Shown here piece after piece: positions 32,763-41,390 of a DNA stretch of 64,000 nucleotides; position 1 is the stretch's first letter; each line of letters starts with the position of its first letter. The position numbers and the translations under genes are program-made. The stretch comes from Rhodoferax aquaticus (lineage in GTDB: Bacteria > Pseudomonadota > Gammaproteobacteria > Burkholderiales > Burkholderiaceae_C): NCBI RefSeq assembly GCF_006974105.1, contig NZ_CP036282.1, forward strand, positions 3,968,001 through 4,032,000, given 5' to 3'. The notes beneath the pieces are model-generated. The model was not told the DNA's origin. It saw only the letters and a program-made list of their open reading frames with translations, and did no database searches.

Positions 32763-33470
32763 TTGCTAAGCATCTCCAACGCCGTCCTGAAGCGGGGCAC
32801 GACCCCAGTGTTCGACGGCCTGACCCTGCAACTGAATGAGCGCCGCATTGGGCTCATTGGCGACAACGGCGCCGGCAAAAGCAGTCTATTTCGCATGGCC
32901 TGCGGGCTGGAAGCACCCCAAAGCGGATCGGTCACCGTGCAGGGGCTTGTGGCCTTTCGCATCAACGCCCAGCGCCCCAATCTCGTGGGCATGATGTTCC
33001 AGAACCCGGACGATCAGATCGTCTTCCCTACCGTGCAGGAAGAGCTCGCTTTGGGTCTGACCGCCACGGGCATCCCTAGGCGGGATGCGATTGCCCAAGC
33101 CCGCACCTTCTTGGCCACCCGGGGTTTGGCCGCATGGGCCGAACGTGCCATCAGCAGCCTGAGCCAGGGCCAGCGCCAACATGTGTGCTGGCTGGCCATT
33201 TTGCTCAGCCAACCCGCGCTCATCCTGCTCGACGAGCCCTTTGCCAGCTTGGACCTGCCGGGCCAGGCCTTGCTGCATGAGGACATCGCCCAAGCCCCGC
33301 AGCAAATCATCGTGTCCACCCATGTGCTGGAGCATTTGCGCGGCTGTGACCGCGTGGTCTGGCTAGACCACGGCCGGGTGCGCGCCGATGGCGCTGCCGA
33401 TACTGTGTGCGAGCAGTACCGTGCCGATGTGGCCACGCGCATCCGCAAGCGCACCGCTACCACGGGCTAA
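32763..33470 (+). CDS. bioM: ECF-type biotin transporter ATPase BioM
   Basis: A 235-residue ABC ATPase of the energy-coupling-factor class. It has Walker A GDNGAGKSS (33-41), an ECF-type Q-loop (MMFQNPDDQIVFPTVQEE), a signature with Gln in place of Gly (SLSQGQRQ) and Walker B LILLDEPFASLD. It energises the BioY/BioN complex at the inner membrane. The start is a TTG at 32763 with AAGG about eight bases upstream; no ATG fits. First of a five-gene operon with bioN 3 bp downstream. Confidence 0.92.
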   Translation: MLSISNAVLKRGTTPVFDGLTLQLNERRIGLIGDNGAGKSSLFRMACGLEAPQSGSVTVQGLVAFRINAQRPNLVGMMFQNPDDQIVFPTVQEELALGLTATGIPRRDAIAQARTFLATRGLAAWAERAISSLSQGQRQHVCWLAILLSQPALILLDEPFASLDLPGQALLHEDIAQAPQQIIVSTHVLEHLRGCDRVVWLDHGRVRADGAADTVCEQYRADVATRIRKRTATTG

Positions 33471-33473
33471 ACC

Positions 33474-34067
33474 ATGGGCAGCCTTTATAGCGAGCACCGC
33501 ACCTGGCTGCACGCCGTGCCCGCCGGCTGGAAGCTGGGCCTGTTGGTGGTCTTAAGCACGGGCATTTTTTGGATCACGTCCCCAGCTTGGCTAGGGGTCG
33601 CGTGTGCGCTGTGCGTAGGCATGTACCTGTCGCTGGGCAAAGCCATGGCCCAAGGCCGCAGACTGCTGCGTGGACTGCTCATCGCGGCCGCATTGGTGCT
33701 GGCATTTCACGCCGTGCTACAGCAACCGATGGTGGGCGTAGTCAGCGTCTTGCGCATGGCCAGCGCCTCCTTGCTGAGCATTGCCCTCACCCTCACCACG
33801 CGCAGCGGCGAGCTGCAAGACGTGTTGGAGTGGCTGCTCAAGCCCCTGCAGCGGCTCGGTGTGCGCCCCGACCGGTTTGCCCTGCAACTGGCGCTCATGC
33901 TGCGCTTTATCGAACACTTTTTTGTGGTCTGGAAGCGCTTGGACGATTCGCACCAGCTGCGCACCGGCAAAGCGGGTGGTTTCAGGCTGCTGGCCCCCCT
34001 GACCATTCAGCTGCTACAAACGGCACGCCGCGTGGCCGATACACTCGACGTCCGACTGGGCAAATAG
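33474..34067 (+). CDS. bioN: ECF-type biotin transporter transmembrane T component BioN
   Basis: A 197-residue inner-membrane protein with about four to five helices (for example GLLVVLSTGIFWI and GLLIAAALVLAFHAV), and C-terminal coupling helices that end in the Ala-Arg motif region (TARRVADTLDVR) contacting the ATPase. Together with BioM and BioY it forms the high-affinity biotin importer. It lies 3 bp after bioM and 29 bp before bioY. Confidence 0.92.
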   Translation: MGSLYSEHRTWLHAVPAGWKLGLLVVLSTGIFWITSPAWLGVACALCVGMYLSLGKAMAQGRRLLRGLLIAAALVLAFHAVLQQPMVGVVSVLRMASASLLSIALTLTTRSGELQDVLEWLLKPLQRLGVRPDRFALQLALMLRFIEHFFVVWKRLDDSHQLRTGKAGGFRLLAPLTIQLLQTARRVADTLDVRLGK

Positions 34068-34096
34068 CCCACATTTTTTTTGTTTCATTGAAGACT

Positions 34097-34663
34097 ATGC
34101 AACGTAACCACTCTCTCGCTCTCGTCGCCCTGTTCGCCGCATTGATGGCCGTTCTGGGCCTGATCCCCAAAATTGACCTGCCCTTGGGCGTGCCTATCAC
34201 CTTGCAAACGCTGGGTGTGATGCTGGCGGGTTGCTTGCTGGGCCCGCGCTTGGCATTGCAAGCGCTGCTCTTGTTTTTAACGGCGGTGGCTATTGGGTTG
34301 CCCTTGTTGTCTGGCGGACGTGGCGGCTTTGGCGTGTTTATGACGCCATCGGCGGGCTACCTGCTGGCCTGGCCCGTGGGTGCCTTGGTCACTGGCTTGC
34401 TCATGCGCAGCTTGCCCGCTGGCTCGCCACGCAGTGTTGCCACCAGTGCGTTCATTGCTTCGGTCGTGGGTGGTTTGTTGGTGATTCACGCCTCTGGTGT
34501 GGTGGGCCTCATGGCCATTGCGGGCATGAGCCTCAAGCAAGCCCTGATCGGCACCAGCGCGTTTGTGCCTGGTGACTTGATCAAGTGCGTGCTCACCGCT
34601 GTGGTGTGCCACACCGTGGCGCGCGGCCTGCCCGACTGGAAATTCGGCAAACAAGGCGCCTGA
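34097..34663 (+). CDS. bioY: Biotin-binding S component BioY
   Basis: A 188-residue membrane protein of the BioY family with six predicted helices. Typical segments are IPLGVPITLQTLGVML-like (here LPLGVPITLQTLGVMLAG), FLTAVAIGLPLLSGGRGGFGVF and the C-terminal FVPGDLIKCVLTAVVCHTV. It binds biotin in the membrane. A longer frame starting upstream at 33569 is an artefact of overlap with bioN; the ATG at 34097 gives the standard length. Its stop overlaps the start of the following ligase gene (TGATG). Confidence 0.93.
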   Translation: MQRNHSLALVALFAALMAVLGLIPKIDLPLGVPITLQTLGVMLAGCLLGPRLALQALLLFLTAVAIGLPLLSGGRGGFGVFMTPSAGYLLAWPVGALVTGLLMRSLPAGSPRSVATSAFIASVVGGLLVIHASGVVGLMAIAGMSLKQALIGTSAFVPGDLIKCVLTAVVCHTVARGLPDWKFGKQGA

Positions 34664-36078
34664 TGCCCCAGACCCCGGAGCTGGTGCACAGCCGGCTATC
34701 CCACTGGGCCCGGGACCGGGGAGCGGCCTTCGCCATCCAAAGCGAGGCCGGCAACATCACTTTCGCGGAGTTGGCGCACCAAGTGCAGGCCCATGCAGAG
34801 GCCCTTTCCAGCAGCCATGCCCCCGCCACGGTGCTGCAAGACAGCAGCCTGCCACTGCCCCAACGCTTAAGCGCTTTTCTGGGCACCATCGCCAGTGGCC
34901 GCTGCGCTGCCGTGAGCGACCCGGCTTGGCCAGATAGTGTGCTGGCTGCCGTGCGCTCCAGCCTGCCGGATACGCCCTGCGACATGGGCGCACCGACCCC
35001 ACTGAGCCCCTTCTACACCGGCTTCACCTCCGGCAGCACCGGCCTGCCCAAAGGCTTTAGGCGACACCACCGTTCATGGACCGAGAGTTTCGCGCTGTGC
35101 CTGAGCACCTTTGGCGAAGCCGCATCTACCCGCATCCTCGCGCCGGGGCGGGATTCGCATTCGCTCTTTCTCTTCGGCATGCTGCTCGGCTTATGGACGG
35201 GCGCAGGCGTGGTGGTGCAGGAGCAGTTTTCTGCGTCTGCAGCACTGGCCACTTTGGCCACGGGGCACACACCCTGCCTGGTCGCGGTGCCCAGTCAGTT
35301 GCTGCTAATACTGGAGTGGGCCGCCCACCGCCAACTGCCCCCGGTGCGGGGCGTGCGTCTCATCCTGATCAGCGGTGCGCGTTGGATGCGCAGCCGCACC
35401 CCGGACTTGCAAGCGCTGTTTCCCGAGGCGCGCATCATCGAGTTTTATGGTGCCTCCGAGACCAGCTTTATCGCCTGGACCGAGTCCCACTCCGACCTGC
35501 CCGACCAGGTGGTGGGCCGCCCGTTTGAAACCGTAGAGTTAGATGTACGTGGTGCCACACCGGACAGCCCGGACGGCCTGATCTATGTGCGCAGCCCCAT
35601 GGTGTTCATGGACTATGTGGGCGCGGCCCAGGACCACACGGCCGCCCTGCGAGATGGCGACTGGGTCTGTGTGCGAGACCTGGGGCACCTGGACGATCAG
35701 GGCCGCTTGTGGGTGGCCGGGCGCGAAAGCCGCATGCTGGTCACCCTGGCCAAAAAGCTGTTCCCTGAAGAACTAGAAGCCGTGCTGGAAGCCCACCCCG
35801 CCGTTGCCCGCGCCTCGGTGCATGGGCTGCCCGATGCCCAGCGTGGTGTGCAGATTGTGGCCATCGTTCAGTGGGCGACAGGCGGTGAACAAGCCGACTT
35901 GCCTGCGCTGCAAGCCTGGTGCCGCAGCCGGTTGGAGGCCTTCAAAGTGCCACGCCACATCTGGGTGCATGCCACATGGGCCTTCACCGCCAGCGGCAAG
36001 ACGGACCATCCGGCACTAGGCCGCACCCTGCCATCGCACCCGCACGAGGCCGCACCATGCCTGACAGCCCTGCGTTAA
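34663..36078 (+). CDS. Acyl-CoA/AMP ligase linked to biotin transport (YhfT-like)
   Basis: A 471-residue class I adenylate-forming enzyme. The AMP-binding motif YTGFTSGSTGLPKG lies at 118-131, A5 is EFYGASETSF, the ribose-binding Asp is in VRDLGHLDDQGRLWVAGR and the C-terminal catalytic Lys is in FTASGKTDH. The start overlaps the bioY stop. In Bacillus subtilis the BirA-controlled operon yhfUTS encodes BioY, an acyl-CoA ligase and a thiolase, the same trio as here. It may activate a fatty or dicarboxylic acid to feed pimeloyl synthesis or recover biotin precursors. This role is inferred from context; the substrate is unknown. Confidence 0.85.
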   Translation: MPQTPELVHSRLSHWARDRGAAFAIQSEAGNITFAELAHQVQAHAEALSSSHAPATVLQDSSLPLPQRLSAFLGTIASGRCAAVSDPAWPDSVLAAVRSSLPDTPCDMGAPTPLSPFYTGFTSGSTGLPKGFRRHHRSWTESFALCLSTFGEAASTRILAPGRDSHSLFLFGMLLGLWTGAGVVVQEQFSASAALATLATGHTPCLVAVPSQLLLILEWAAHRQLPPVRGVRLILISGARWMRSRTPDLQALFPEARIIEFYGASETSFIAWTESHSDLPDQVVGRPFETVELDVRGATPDSPDGLIYVRSPMVFMDYVGAAQDHTAALRDGDWVCVRDLGHLDDQGRLWVAGRESRMLVTLAKKLFPEELEAVLEAHPAVARASVHGLPDAQRGVQIVAIVQWATGGEQADLPALQAWCRSRLEAFKVPRHIWVHATWAFTASGKTDHPALGRTLPSHPHEAAPCLTALR

Positions 36079-37232
36079 TCGCCGCCTGGGCGCGCAGTGC
36101 GGTCGCGCCGCACGGTGGCGCCTTCCGTAACCTACACGCCCATGAGATCGCAGCCCCCGTGCTACAAGCGCTGCTGCAGCGCGCCGGTCTACCGGCCAGC
36201 GCGGTGGAGGCCGTGGTCATGGGCAATGCCTTGGGCGCTGGAGGCAACCCCGCGCGCATGGTGGCGCTGGCCGCCGGACTACCGGACCGCTGCGCTGCGT
36301 TTTCTATAGACACCCAATGCTGCGCCGGGCTGGATGCCGTTGCCATGGCCGCCGGGCTGCTCGCCAGCGGCCAGGCCGAGGTGGTGGTGGCCGGGGGCGT
36401 AGAGGCCTGGAGCCGTGCGCCCATACGCCAACACCGCCCCTTGGTGGCCGGCGAGCCCGCCGTCACTTTTGAGCGCCCGGCTTTCGCCCCCGACCCGGCG
36501 CGCGACCCCGACCTGCTCCAAGCCGCCGCTGACTATGCCGCCGCACACCGCATCAGCCGGGCGCGGCAAGACGAATATGCCTTACACAGCCATGCGCGGG
36601 CGATCACCCACCGTGCCCTATTGGCCCCAGAGATCGTGCCGGTTGCAGGCTTGCACTTCGATGCCTACCCTCGCGCCATGCGCCCTTCCGCCGCAGCCCG
36701 GCTGCCGGTGCAAGCCGTGGGTGATGCGATAGATGCCAACGCAGCGGCGGAGGACTGTGCAGTCAGCACCCTGGCCATTTCCACCCGTGCCGATGGGGCG
36801 GCGATGGTGCTGCTGATGACAGAGGCCGCAGCGCGCAAGTTTGGCATTCGCCCCGCTGCGCAGTGGCGGGCCAGCGCGTCCCTAGGCATGGACCCTGCCA
36901 TGCCCCTGCTGGCGGCCGAAGCCGCCACACGTGCCGTGCTGCAGCGCGCGGAACTGCCAGATGTGCACGCCTGCGACGTCATGGAACTGCATGATGCGTT
37001 TGCCGTGCAAGGTTTGACGTTTTGCGACGCATTGGGTCTGGATGCAACCATGCTCAACCGCCTGGGGGGCGGCATTGCGCGCGGGCACCCTATAGGCGCT
37101 TCGGGCGCAATCGCATTGGTGCGGGCGCTCTCAGATTTGCAGCGCTTCAATCACCTCCGCGCCTACGGCTTGGCCGCAGTGGCCGGCGCGGGTGGCATCG
37201 GTGCGGCCACGCTGGTGCAATGGCTGGGCTAG
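36057..37232 (+). CDS. Thiolase-like enzyme linked to biotin transport (YhfS-like), atypical active site
   Basis: A 391-residue thiolase-fold protein starting inside the end of the ligase gene (22-bp overlap). The nucleophilic Cys is C88 in DTQCCAGLDAV and the catalytic His is in GGIARGHPIGASG. Two active-site elements differ from ordinary thiolases: NEAF is replaced by HDAF (in MELHDAFAVQ), and the usual second Cys of the CxGGG motif is missing (VAGAGGIG). It may be a condensing or acyl-transferring enzyme rather than a degradative thiolase. The gene ends overlapping the convergent nitroreductase gene by 4 bp. A longer frame from 35919 is discounted because the chosen ATG begins the domain. 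Confidence 0.8.
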   Translation: MPDSPALIAAWARSAVAPHGGAFRNLHAHEIAAPVLQALLQRAGLPASAVEAVVMGNALGAGGNPARMVALAAGLPDRCAAFSIDTQCCAGLDAVAMAAGLLASGQAEVVVAGGVEAWSRAPIRQHRPLVAGEPAVTFERPAFAPDPARDPDLLQAAADYAAAHRISRARQDEYALHSHARAITHRALLAPEIVPVAGLHFDAYPRAMRPSAAARLPVQAVGDAIDANAAAEDCAVSTLAISTRADGAAMVLLMTEAAARKFGIRPAAQWRASASLGMDPAMPLLAAEAATRAVLQRAELPDVHACDVMELHDAFAVQGLTFCDALGLDATMLNRLGGGIARGHPIGASGAIALVRALSDLQRFNHLRAYGLAAVAGAGGIGAATLVQWLG

Positions 37233-37906
37233 CCGACTACCTTGAAAAAACTGTCTACATCGATGCGGCTGGTACGGGTTTGGTTGACCACCGCATTCGC
37301 ATCTGCAAAACCGATGGCCACGCCGCACACGATGTGACTGTCCGCCCCCAGGCCCAGGTGGCTGCGCACCAAGTGAGGGTAAGACGCCAGTGCACCAATC
37401 GCACAGCTGGCCAGCCCCCGAGACTGCGCAGCCAGCAAAAGACCATACAGCGCCATCCCCAAGTCCATAAAGCTGCCACTGCCCAGGCCCCGCTCGATGG
37501 TGACGACCAAAGCAACGGGCGCATCAAAGAAGCGGAAGTTGCGCTCAAACTGCTGGTCGCGCCCGGCGCGGTCGTCGCGGGCAATGCCGATGCTGTCGTA
37601 CAGCGCACGCGCTGCCGCCACTTGGCGGCGGCGCAAATGGCCGGGCATGGGGTCGGGGAAATAGCTGTAGTCCTCGGCCTCGGCACTGCCCGCGCGGTAA
37701 GCCGCCGACATGGCCTGCGACAGCCCTTCGCGCACCGCGCCACGCACTTGGACAAAGCTGCCCGGCTGCAAGTTGGCACCGCTGGGGGCCAGCCGCGCAT
37801 TGACCAACAGCGCACGCAGCAAGTCATCGGGCACCGGCTGATCCGTAAAGCCACGCACCGAGGTACGCGCACGCACCAAGGCAGTAAAGGCATCAGTCCC
37901 TGTCAT
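37229..37906 (-). CDS. Nitroreductase family flavoprotein
   Basis: A 225-residue FMN-dependent oxidoreductase. The opening RTSVRGFTDQPVPDDLLRALLVNARLAPSGANLQP is typical: the RxSxR FMN phosphate contact and the PSGxNxQP loop. The end has the GVAIGFAD segment of the family. It is the last gene of the minus-strand cluster from 44210 and its stop overlaps that of the convergent thiolase. Physiological substrate unknown (quinone, nitro compound or flavin). Confidence 0.88.
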   Translation of the reverse strand: MTGTDAFTALVRARTSVRGFTDQPVPDDLLRALLVNARLAPSGANLQPGSFVQVRGAVREGLSQAMSAAYRAGSAEAEDYSYFPDPMPGHLRRRQVAAARALYDSIGIARDDRAGRDQQFERNFRFFDAPVALVVTIERGLGSGSFMDLGMALYGLLLAAQSRGLASCAIGALASYPHLVRSHLGLGADSHIVCGVAIGFADANAVVNQTRTSRIDVDSFFKVVG

Positions 37907-37911
37907 GCGGC

Positions 37912-38841
37912 TCAGTAGCCTCGACCAGTGTCCACCAGCCCCGCCACGCTCTGCCCGTTTTGCAGGGCCGCAATTTTGCGGGCGATCTGGGCAATGCTCT
38001 CAGAGCGCAAGGTGCGCGCCGAGGTGTGGGGCGTGAGGGTGAGTTGGGGGCAGGTCCAAAAGGGGTGGTCTGGGGGCAGTGGCTCGGTGCGAAACACGTC
38101 CAATGTGGCGCCTGCCACATGCCCGCTGGCGATTGCAGCCAGCAAGTCCGCGTCCACCACATGGGCACCACGGGCGACATTGATGACATAGCCCCCTGCT
38201 TGCAACTGGGCCAGACGCTGCGCATTGATCAGGTTTTCTGTGTCCCGCGTCAAGGGCAAGAGACACACCAAAACGCGGCTGGCGGCCAAGAACGCATCCA
38301 AGCCCTGCTCGCCAGAAAAACACTGCACGCCATCCAGCGCTTTCGGCGACCGGCTCCAGCCATTGACCGGAAAGTCAAACTGCGCCACCGCTTTGGCCAC
38401 GCGCTCGCCCAACACACCCAGCCCCAGCACGCCCACGGGGTAGTCCGCCCGGCTGCGCGGCTTGCGGAAGGACCACTTGCCCTTGTGCATGTCGGCCTCA
38501 TAGCCATCGAACTCGCGGAAATGGCGGATCACCGCATGGCACACGTACTCCGCCATCTGCACCGCCATGCCCGCATCGTCCAGCCGGATGACGGGAACAC
38601 CGGCTGGCAGTTTCAGCTTCATCAGGGCGTCAACGCCGGCACCGGTATTGAAGATGGCCTTGAGGCCCGCTTGCTCATCCAGCATCTGCTGCGGCGGCTT
38701 CCACACCACGGCGTAGTCTGCCACCGGTGCGCCGGGCTGCCAGAGGCTGACCTGGGCGCCAGGAATGGCCGCTTGCAGTCCAGAGATCCAGGTGGCCTCG
38801 TCAAAGTCGGCCGAATAGTAGGTGATGCGCAAAGAAGTCAT
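37912..38841 (-). CDS. ghrA: Glyoxylate/hydroxypyruvate reductase A-like dehydrogenase
   Basis: A 309-residue D-isomer-specific 2-hydroxyacid dehydrogenase of the GhrA group. The nucleotide-binding segment is VGVLGLGVLGERVAKAV near residue 137. Substrate and catalytic positions are NVARGAHVVDADLL (Arg) and a C-terminal His in LTPHTSART. It reduces glyoxylate or hydroxypyruvate with NADPH in the cytoplasm. It follows the mccA gene by 35 bp and precedes the nitroreductase by 5 bp. It may be part of the same transcript though metabolically separate. Confidence 0.9.
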   Translation of the reverse strand: MTSLRITYYSADFDEATWISGLQAAIPGAQVSLWQPGAPVADYAVVWKPPQQMLDEQAGLKAIFNTGAGVDALMKLKLPAGVPVIRLDDAGMAVQMAEYVCHAVIRHFREFDGYEADMHKGKWSFRKPRSRADYPVGVLGLGVLGERVAKAVAQFDFPVNGWSRSPKALDGVQCFSGEQGLDAFLAASRVLVCLLPLTRDTENLINAQRLAQLQAGGYVINVARGAHVVDADLLAAIASGHVAGATLDVFRTEPLPPDHPFWTCPQLTLTPHTSARTLRSESIAQIARKIAALQNGQSVAGLVDTGRGY

Positions 38842-38876
38842 ACCCGCATTTTCGCCGCAGTGCAGACTGCGCTCCC

Positions 38877-41006
38877 TCAGGCGGGTACGGCCATGCGCAG
38901 CAACTCGCTGCCCTCGGTGACTTGGTCCCCCGGCGCGAACATCAATTCAGCCACCGTGCCATCGGCCGGTGCGGCAATGGTGTGCTCCATCTTCATGGCC
39001 TCCATCACGGCCAGCGCTTGGCCTTTCTTCACCACGTCACCGGCTTTGACGGCAAATGACACCACTTTGCCGGGCATAGGGGCGGTCAAGCGGCCCCCCT
39101 CGGACTGCGTATCACCCGCGTGCGCCAAGGCATCGATCACTATGATTTGTGTAGCACCTTGCGCAGTAAATACGTGCGCCACCTCACCTTTTCGGTACAC
39201 ACGCACCCGTTGGCGCTGAGCGCCTAGCTGCACATCCAGCCCGCCATCTGCCGTGGGTGCAAATGCCAAGTCCGCCGTAAACGCCCCCACATTGAGCTGC
39301 AAGCCCGTGGCACCGCCACGTGGGCTGCGCAGCAGCACGGTGTGCGCCTCTCCAGCGTACTCCACCGCAAAGCTGCGCACCTGCGCGCCATGCGACTTCC
39401 AGCCATCGCGCTGCGCCCAGGGGTCTTGCCAGCCCCGGGCATCTGGCTGGGCGGCGAGGCGTTCCCCGGCTTGTAAGGTGTGTGCAATCAGGGCGGCTGC
39501 GGCCAGAGGCAGGCCCACCTTGTCCTGGTTGAACAAGGCTGCGGCCTCGCGGGGAATCAGCGCGGTGTCGAGCTGGGCCGCAACAAACGAGGCACTGGTG
39601 GTCACGTGCCGCAAAAACTGCACATTGGTCGCCAGCCCCACGATGTGGGTCTGTGCGAGCGCCGCGTCCAGCCGGGCCAGCGCCTCTTCGCGGGTAGCAC
39701 CATGCACGATCAGCTTGGCCACCATGGAGTCATAAAACGGGCTGATGGCATCGCCCTCGCGCACGCCGGAGTCCACGCGCACGCCTTGGGGTGCACGCTC
39801 AAAAGTCACATGCGGGGGCAGCCCATACACATGCAAGCTGCCGGTGGCAGGCAAGAAGTTGTTGTCGGGGTTTTCCGCGCAGATGCGGGCCTCGATGGCA
39901 TGGCCGTGGATCTGCAGCTGGTCTTGGCGCAAAGGCAGCGGCTCGCCACTGGCCACACGCAACTGCCACTCCACCAGGTCCAGCCCGGTGATGGCTTCCG
40001 TCACCGGGTGCTCCACCTGCAAGCGGGTGTTCATCTCCATGAAATAGAACCTGGCCCCCACGCTCTGCCGCTGCGTTGGATCGCTGCCCCCCAAGGGGGC
40101 TGTTTCGCCTTGGGGCGGCCCGGCGGCAAAACCTTCATCGGCCCCTTCCAATCCGTAGCCGCCGGGCTGCTCCACGATGAACTCCACCGTGCCAGCACCC
40201 ACATAGTTCACAGCACGCGCCGCTTCGACGGCGGCCTGGCCCATTTGGGCGCGCAGTGCGGGCGTCATGCCCGGTGCGGGCGCTTCTTCCAACACCTTTT
40301 GGTGGCGGCGCTGCACGGAACAATCGCGCTCAAACAGGTACACGTAGTTGCCCAATGTGTCGCCGAACACCTGAATTTCGATATGGCGTGGCCGCTGCAC
40401 GTATTTTTCAATCAGCACTGCGTCATCACCAAAGCTGTTGATCGCCTCGCGCTTGCAGGATGCGAGCGCGTCTGCAAAGTCTTGCGCCTTGTCCACCGCG
40501 CGCATGCCCTTGCCGCCACCGCCTGCGCTGGCCTTGATGAGCACGGGGTAGCCAATGCGGTCGGCCTCGCGCTGCAGCAGGGCTGGGTCTTGGTCCGCGG
40601 CGTGGTAGCCGGGCACCAGCGGCACACCGGCCTTTTCCATCAGCTGCTTGGACTCGGCTTTCAGGCCCATGGCCTGGATGGCACTGGCCGGTGGCCCGAT
40701 AAACACCAGCCCGGCAGCGGCGCAGGCGTTGGCAAATTCTTCGTTTTCGCTCAGGAAACCATAGCCCGGGTGAATGGCCTGGGCACCCGTAGCCTTGGCC
40801 GCTTCGATGATGCGCTCCCAGCGCAGGTAGCTGTCTTTGGGAGCGCTGCCCCCAATGTGCACCGCCTCGTCACACGCCGCCACATGCTTGGCGTGCGCAT
40901 CCGCATCGGAATACACCGCGACGGTTTTAACAGCTAGCCGCGCAGCAGTGGCGGCCACCCGGCAGGCGATCTCGCCACGGTTTGCGATGAGAATTTTGGT
41001 GAACAT
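38877..41006 (-). CDS. liuD: 3-methylcrotonyl-CoA carboxylase biotin-containing alpha subunit
   Basis: A 709-residue biotin-dependent carboxylase subunit: biotin carboxylase domain (1 to about 490; ATP loop GGGGKGMRAV, MEMNTRLQVEHPVTE), a linking domain, and a C-terminal biotinyl domain with the biotinylated Lys in VMEAMKMEHTI. With LiuB (42579-44210) it carboxylates 3-methylcrotonyl-CoA in leucine breakdown; a propionyl- or acetyl-CoA carboxylase role is less likely given neighbouring mvaB and liuB. Unusually, about 35 residues (about 283-318) are inserted between EQPGG and RFYFMEMNTR. They are encoded by a GC-rich palindromic repeat (40051-40165) and lie within the ATP-grasp region. Confidence 0.92.
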   Translation of the reverse strand: MFTKILIANRGEIACRVAATAARLAVKTVAVYSDADAHAKHVAACDEAVHIGGSAPKDSYLRWERIIEAAKATGAQAIHPGYGFLSENEEFANACAAAGLVFIGPPASAIQAMGLKAESKQLMEKAGVPLVPGYHAADQDPALLQREADRIGYPVLIKASAGGGGKGMRAVDKAQDFADALASCKREAINSFGDDAVLIEKYVQRPRHIEIQVFGDTLGNYVYLFERDCSVQRRHQKVLEEAPAPGMTPALRAQMGQAAVEAARAVNYVGAGTVEFIVEQPGGYGLEGADEGFAAGPPQGETAPLGGSDPTQRQSVGARFYFMEMNTRLQVEHPVTEAITGLDLVEWQLRVASGEPLPLRQDQLQIHGHAIEARICAENPDNNFLPATGSLHVYGLPPHVTFERAPQGVRVDSGVREGDAISPFYDSMVAKLIVHGATREEALARLDAALAQTHIVGLATNVQFLRHVTTSASFVAAQLDTALIPREAAALFNQDKVGLPLAAAALIAHTLQAGERLAAQPDARGWQDPWAQRDGWKSHGAQVRSFAVEYAGEAHTVLLRSPRGGATGLQLNVGAFTADLAFAPTADGGLDVQLGAQRQRVRVYRKGEVAHVFTAQGATQIIVIDALAHAGDTQSEGGRLTAPMPGKVVSFAVKAGDVVKKGQALAVMEAMKMEHTIAAPADGTVAELMFAPGDQVTEGSELLRMAVPA
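40051..40165. repeat. Palindromic GC-rich repeat inside the biotin carboxylase gene
   Basis: Contains GCCCCCCAAGGGGGC then TGTTTCG then CCTTGGGGCGGC, followed by CGGCGG and a distant CCGCCGGGC. I recall similar sequences between genes in Comamonadaceae. Reading in frame on the minus strand it encodes GADEGFAAGPPQGETAPLGG and flanking residues. Confidence 0.7.
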
Positions 41007-41042
41007 AGTCTTCTTTCTTTCAATGGAGCGCCTGATGCGACG

Positions 41043-41390
41043 CTAGGGGCTGACCCAAACCACCTGGTCGTCTACGGCGTAGAGGCGACAGGGGCTGCCG
41101 AACTTTTGACAGGTGGTGATGGCGTATTCCATGGCGGTGCGTCCGTACCCGCGCGCCAACGCGCCTTTGTCAGATACCGCGACCGCCCGGGGAAAAGGTT
41201 TCTCTAGCCATTCGCGGTACATGGCTTTGGTCGTCTCGCCAAGGCGAGGCACGCGGTCCACCTCGGTGAGCGCTGCGTAAGCCGTAGGTGCGGGCACCGG
41301 GCTCATGCCGTCAAACGCGTGGTAGCTGCCCGGGTATTGCCCATAGCGCACGGCCCATCGCATCGCCAAGCGAGCACACATGCGTTTCAT
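41043..41390 (-). CDS. Truncated tandem paralogue of the preceding hydrolase (C-terminal part)
   Basis: A 115-residue protein whose ATG overlaps the stop of the preceding hydrolase gene (ATGA). It starts within the end of a hydrolase domain (YPGSYHAFDGM, probably the catalytic His segment) and continues with an 80-residue domain similar to the C-terminus of its neighbour: RAVAVSDKGALARGYGRT and YAVDDQVVWVSP against RAFAVGNKGGYGYARGD and YVVDQDVVWTAP. I read it as the remainder of a tandem duplication that lost its N-terminal two thirds. Whether it is still functional is unclear. Confidence 0.65.
   Translation of the reverse strand: MKRMCARLAMRWAVRYGQYPGSYHAFDGMSPVPAPTAYAALTEVDRVPRLGETTKAMYREWLEKPFPRAVAVSDKGALARGYGRTAMEYAITTCQKFGSPCRLYAVDDQVVWVSP

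Noticed and set aside
39480..40937. Long plus-strand frame opposite the biotin carboxylase gene
   Set aside because: Antisense shadow of a strongly conserved gene; its translation has no recognisable domain and is His/Gly/Arg-rich as expected for GC-rich antisense frames.
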